DNA of 8,305 bases from Streptococcaceae bacterium (GTDB lineage Bacteria > Bacillota > Bacilli > Lactobacillales > Streptococcaceae), in assembly GCA_031285105.1 (NCBI GenBank), contig JAITWV010000059.1, forward strand, positions 1-8,305. The letters run 5' to 3'. The stretch's first letter is position 1. Each line of letters opens with the position of its first letter. Of this stretch, positions 6,209 through 8,305 are shown piece by piece. Both the position numbers and the translations under genes were made by a program. Below the pieces are notes generated by a model. It did no database searches and was not told where the DNA came from. It worked only from the letters and a program-made list of their open reading frames with translations.

Positions 6209-6276
6209 GGAAATTTACAAGTATTGAATGAAAATTTCCTTTATTATTAGATGTAACAAATAAATAATAAAGGGGA
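6209..6276 (+). promoter_or_regulatory. Two overlapping inverted repeats in the leader of the secreted-protein gene
   Basis: Repeat A: GGAAATTT (6209-6216) with AAATTTCC (6232-6239). Repeat B: CCTTTATTATT (6238-6248) with AATAATAAAGG (6263-6273), perfect over 11 bp. It extends to 6235/6276 through two T-G pairs and a T-A pair. B buries the ribosome binding site AAAGGGGA (6269-6276). A and B share TTTCC (6235-6239), so in RNA they exclude one another. No convincing promoter lies upstream of A. A -10-like TATTAT (6242-6247) lies inside the left arm of B with no good -35, so an activator-dependent start and DNA operators are the alternative reading. Confidence 0.6.
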
Positions 6277-6284
6277 ATCTGCTT

Positions 6285-6893
6285 ATGGCTAAAAATTTAA
6301 GAAAAGAACTATTTCTTGGTTTAATTGTATTGCTTACGTTAGTATCATTTATCACACCATCTATTTTAGGTATTGCGCGTGCAAATGAAGTTAATAATGT
6401 AGTAAACGAAAGTGTTCAAAGTAAACAACTTGTGAACACGATCAATAGCTTGAATGTTTTATCGACACAGTTGACACCTGAACAGATTTTAATGAATGCA
6501 AGCAGTTTAGAAGTTGAGGGAGATAACACCATAATAACCATTCCCGATGAAGCATTACTTGCCGTTGTTGATGCTTCTGGAGAAAACATACCGGAACTAA
6601 GTAGTGCAAGAATGTTGAGAGGGCATGGAGTTACTAAGTTTATTATTTATGGACAAACTAGATATGGTAATTTCAATGCTTTTTTATCACAAACATCTTT
6701 AAGAGTAATAAAATATTCAGTTGCTGCTTTTAATGCAATTAAGGCGATTGTTCAAGCTTATCTAGGGAATTTTATCGGCTTAGCATATTCTTCTATGAAT
6801 GCAATTTTAAATATTATAAGAGCCGATCAGATTAGATATGGAAAGGTATTTTTAGTCCGTTCGTGGTGGTATGCTGGAAGCTATAATCAATAA
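6285..6893 (+). CDS. Secreted protein of unknown family, candidate toxin/bacteriocin precursor
   Basis: A 202-residue protein not recognised as a named family. Residues 1-33 are a classical signal peptide: Lys/Arg-rich start, hydrophobic core about 10-30, and an ARA site before Asn34. Residues 34-110 are polar and acidic, like a pro-region. From ARMLRGHG (about 108-115) the protein becomes basic and aromatic. A mostly hydrophobic segment follows at about 145-178 (VAAFNAIKAIV, GNFIGLAYSSMNAILNII), then a basic aromatic tail with VRSWWYAGSY. The mature part contains no cysteine, so no disulfides or lanthionines. The layout recalls secreted precursors whose C-terminal hydrophobic part is the active peptide, such as the SDP toxin precursor of Bacillus, but no sequence similarity is claimed. 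It overlaps the next membrane-protein gene by one base (TAATG). AAAGGGGA eight bases ahead of the ATG supports the start but may be sequestered by the leader hairpin. Function is inferred from layout only. Confidence 0.8.
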   Translation: MAKNLRKELFLGLIVLLTLVSFITPSILGIARANEVNNVVNESVQSKQLVNTINSLNVLSTQLTPEQILMNASSLEVEGDNTIITIPDEALLAVVDASGENIPELSSARMLRGHGVTKFIIYGQTRYGNFNAFLSQTSLRVIKYSVAAFNAIKAIVQAYLGNFIGLAYSSMNAILNIIRADQIRYGKVFLVRSWWYAGSYNQ

Positions 6894-7171
6894 TGAGATA
6901 TATCGATTTACTACTAAATAGAAAATTAGCCCTTGATTTTCATAAAAATACTCGTTCGAAGATTACAACTGTTAAAAGAATAAACAATGAGGTTTTTGGT
7001 GTTATAGGAACGCTCATTGGTATGGGGATTGTTTTTGAATGGTTGGATTTTTTGTTTATTATTATTCTGCCAATTTACTTGTGCATAATAATTTATTTGA
7101 ATATATATGATTTTAAAATAAGATGGAAACAATTTTTGAAACTCAATAAAGCAAAAAATCCAAGAGAATAG
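6893..7171 (+). CDS. Two-helix membrane protein, candidate immunity protein
   Basis: A 92-residue protein of unknown family. The basic N-terminus (about 1-32, with many Lys/Arg) is followed by a helix at about 33-50, a tight turn at EWLD and a second, very hydrophobic helix at 52-72. The tail is strongly basic (KIRWKQFLKLNKAKNPRE). By the positive-inside rule both ends face the cytoplasm. Its ATG overlaps the stop of the secreted-protein gene (TAATG), and only a weak GGAAG at about 6876-6880 precedes it, so translation probably depends on the upstream gene. Small, basic, two-helix proteins coupled behind a secreted peptide gene are often immunity proteins. That is an inference from layout. 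An export or processing helper is an alternative. A terminator stem begins inside its last codons. Confidence 0.72.
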   Translation: MRYIDLLLNRKLALDFHKNTRSKITTVKRINNEVFGVIGTLIGMGIVFEWLDFLFIIILPIYLCIIIYLNIYDFKIRWKQFLKLNKAKNPRE

Positions 7172-7190
7172 TCTTTTGGATTTTTATTTA
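7154..7190. terminator. Bidirectional terminator between convergent genes
   Basis: AAAAATCCAA (7154-7163) and TTGGATTTTT (7176-7185) form a perfect 10-bp stem. It has T-rich ends on both strands (TTTTTATTT rightward, six T leftward from 7153-7158). The left arm lies in the last codons of the 92-residue gene, whose stop codon (7169-7171) is in the loop. It serves both that gene and the leftward AraC-family gene ending at 7210. Confidence 0.85.
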
Positions 7191-7209
7191 CGACCACTCA
7201 CTATGAGAG

Positions 7210-7923
7210 TCATTGCCGAGTTAATTTTTTGTTTCTAAATTGTCGAGGACTAAGGCCACACCTCTTCTTAAAATGATTTGAAAAATGGCTTGTATCATAA
7301 TAACCAAGCTCTAACGCGATTTTTGTAATAGGCAGTTTTGTTAAAATCAGTAATTTTTTTGCATGGTTTATCCGTAGCTCCTCCTTTAATTCATTAAATC
7401 CTTTTTCAGTAAACTTACTTAAGCTTTTTGATAGATGGTTTTCGCTATAACCTGTCTTTTTGGACCATTGGCTTAAAGTGTATTTATATATATCTTTAGA
7501 TGAGAGGATAAATCGAATGCTTTTGATGATTTCTGTTTTCTTTTGTAAAGATTTCTCATGATACAAATCTAAATATTTTTGAATTTCACTAAAAACAACA
7601 TTGGCCTCACGAGAATTTTTTGAAGAATAAGGACCAATTATGATGCAAAATACATAATGTGTATCTAAATAGATGGGGATAAAGATATAATTCTGTTTAT
7701 TTTTACAAGAAAACTTAATTGCTTCTTTTTGATTGAGCATTTTTTGATAATGTTGCGAAAGAAAGTGGATATAGTAATCTTGCTTTTTTAATATTGAATA
7801 GTTGAAATAATGCTTAATGTTGTTAAATAGACTTTGTGGTGCATCGTCAAAAATGATTTCAATGGGAATTTTTGTGTGTATAGATAAAGTAAATATTAAT
7901 TGTTGAATTTTGTAACTAATCAT
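7210..7923 (-). CDS. AraC/XylS-family transcriptional regulator
   Basis: A 237-residue regulator. The C-terminal third has the two helix-turn-helix motifs of the family. The first is about 149-170 (LSQWSKKTGYSENHLSKSLSKF). The second is about 199-231, with ITKIALELGYYDTSHFSNHF and the signature ending CGLSPRQFRN. Residues 1-120 form an N-terminal sensing domain of a type seen in Firmicute AraC proteins, not a cupin I can identify, with an IIIGPYS motif near 94-100. The linker 110-145 is charged and may be a coiled coil. AGGGGGAA ahead of the ATG supports the start. The gene is divergent from a flavoprotein gene across 180 bases and convergent with the secreted/membrane pair, so either or both are likely targets. 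The coding sequence is very AT-rich with many Lys, Ile and Asn, unlike rarA in this window, suggesting later acquisition of this block. Confidence 0.92.
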   Translation of the reverse strand: MISYKIQQLIFTLSIHTKIPIEIIFDDAPQSLFNNIKHYFNYSILKKQDYYIHFLSQHYQKMLNQKEAIKFSCKNKQNYIFIPIYLDTHYVFCIIIGPYSSKNSREANVVFSEIQKYLDLYHEKSLQKKTEIIKSIRFILSSKDIYKYTLSQWSKKTGYSENHLSKSLSKFTEKGFNELKEELRINHAKKLLILTKLPITKIALELGYYDTSHFSNHFKKRCGLSPRQFRNKKLTRQ

Positions 7924-8004
7924 ATTTCCCCCTAAATATAAAATAGAACTTACTCCATGATATAAAAAAATGGAAGAAACAACGAATGAAAAGATTTAAA
8001 TATC

Positions 8005-8064
8005 CGAAATTTACAAGTTTTTGTAGCAATAATCATGTATTAATCATCAAATTTTCGCTATACT
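8005..8064 (+). promoter_or_regulatory. Promoter/operator region of the flavoprotein gene
   Basis: TATACT (8059-8064) is a good -10. The matching -35 position (TGTATT, 8036-8041) is poor, as expected for an activator-dependent promoter. Just upstream TAATCAT occurs twice (8030-8036 and 8041-8047), with starts 11 bases apart, one helical turn. Farther up, TACAA-GTTT-TTGTA (8012-8025) is an inverted repeat. GAAATTTACAAGT (8006-8018) also occurs exactly at 6210-6222. The ribosome binding site AAAGGAA is at 8093-8099. Confidence 0.55.
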
Positions 8065-8103
8065 AACAAAAGTAACAATCAACAATCAAAAGAAAGGAAT
8101 TTC

Positions 8104-8305
8104 ATGAAAAAGAAATTATTATTAGGCATCACCGCCTCAAGTGCTATTTGGAAAGTCATTCCACTAATTGAACAATTAAACGAAAAACTAGATGTAGAAA
8201 TTGAAATCATTCAAACAAATTCTTCAACTAAATTCATCAATCCACTCATGTTTCAAACGCTCAACCGTAAAAAAGTACACACGGACTTATTTGAAGAAAT
8301 TGATG
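8104..8305 (+). CDS. Flavoprotein of the Cys-decarboxylase family (CoaC/EpiD-like), partial
   Basis: Only the first 67 residues are in the window and the frame is open at the edge. The start MKKKLLLGITASSAIWKV corresponds to the first beta strand and FMN phosphate loop of homo-oligomeric flavin-containing Cys decarboxylases, where GSIAAYK is usual. STKFINPLMFQTL and HTDLFEE match the next conserved blocks. Family members include the phosphopantothenoylcysteine decarboxylase domain of coenzyme A synthesis (CoaC), lantibiotic decarboxylases (EpiD) and UbiX-like enzymes. The STKF..PL.FQ.L block favours the CoaC/EpiD branch over UbiX. The active-site His and the PASANT and PxMNxxMW motifs would lie beyond 8305. 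Its divergence from an AraC-family gene, and a promoter that looks activator-dependent, are unlike a constitutive coenzyme A gene. A dedicated decarboxylase or other flavoprotein is therefore possible. Confidence 0.8.
   Translation, partial: MKKKLLLGITASSAIWKVIPLIEQLNEKLDVEIEIIQTNSSTKFINPLMFQTLNRKKVHTDLFEEID

Noticed and set aside
8104..8305. Flavoprotein as a peptide-modifying decarboxylase for the secreted protein at 6285
   Set aside because: EpiD-type enzymes act on a C-terminal cysteine, but the secreted protein contains no cysteine and ends in SYNQ.
1..8305. CRISPR array, insertion sequence or transposase
   Set aside because: No regularly spaced repeats, terminal inverted repeats around a gene, or transposase-like protein were seen.

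Overview
The window is AT-rich DNA from a low-GC Gram-positive bacterium, most likely a member of Lactobacillales (Enterococcus, Vagococcus or Carnobacterium-like). The basis is the strong AGGAGG-type ribosome binding sites, TG-extended -10 promoters, the RarA, two-component and amidase sequences, and a Firmicute-type 6S RNA. Genus and species cannot be read from the sequence.

Layout. Positions 1-272 hold no gene but several hairpin terminators, including the probable end of the leftward two-component operon. Positions 273-2321 (minus) encode an OmpR-type response regulator followed directly by its sensor histidine kinase. The kinase frame is cut by one in-frame TAG at 1230-1232, with both halves otherwise well conserved. 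Positions 2511-3788 (plus) encode the AAA+ ATPase RarA. Positions 3847-4140 hold a promoter, a 6S-like RNA and a terminator whose T-tract runs into the ribosome binding site of an amidase-signature hydrolase (4154-5626). A 94-residue three-helix membrane protein follows in the same operon (5636-5920). Next come a tRNA-Lys(CUU) with its own promoter, a one-base insertion in its D stem, and a long terminator.

Positions 6285-7923 look like an accessory module and are visibly more AT-rich. It contains a cysteine-free secreted protein of 202 residues translationally coupled (TAATG) to a 92-residue two-helix membrane protein. A convergent AraC-family regulator (7210-7923) is divergent from a flavoprotein of the Cys-decarboxylase (CoaC/EpiD) family that runs off the window at 8305. 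The secreted/membrane pair has the layout of a toxin or bacteriocin precursor with its immunity protein, but neither protein is recognised.

The most unusual signal is the leader of the secreted-protein gene (6209-6276). It has two overlapping perfect inverted repeats, 8 bp and 11 bp, that share the bases TTTCC. The second can bury the ribosome binding site completely. The first arm of this structure carries a 13-base sequence that recurs exactly in the AraC/flavoprotein intergenic region. This suggests, but does not prove, a common regulator for the two units.
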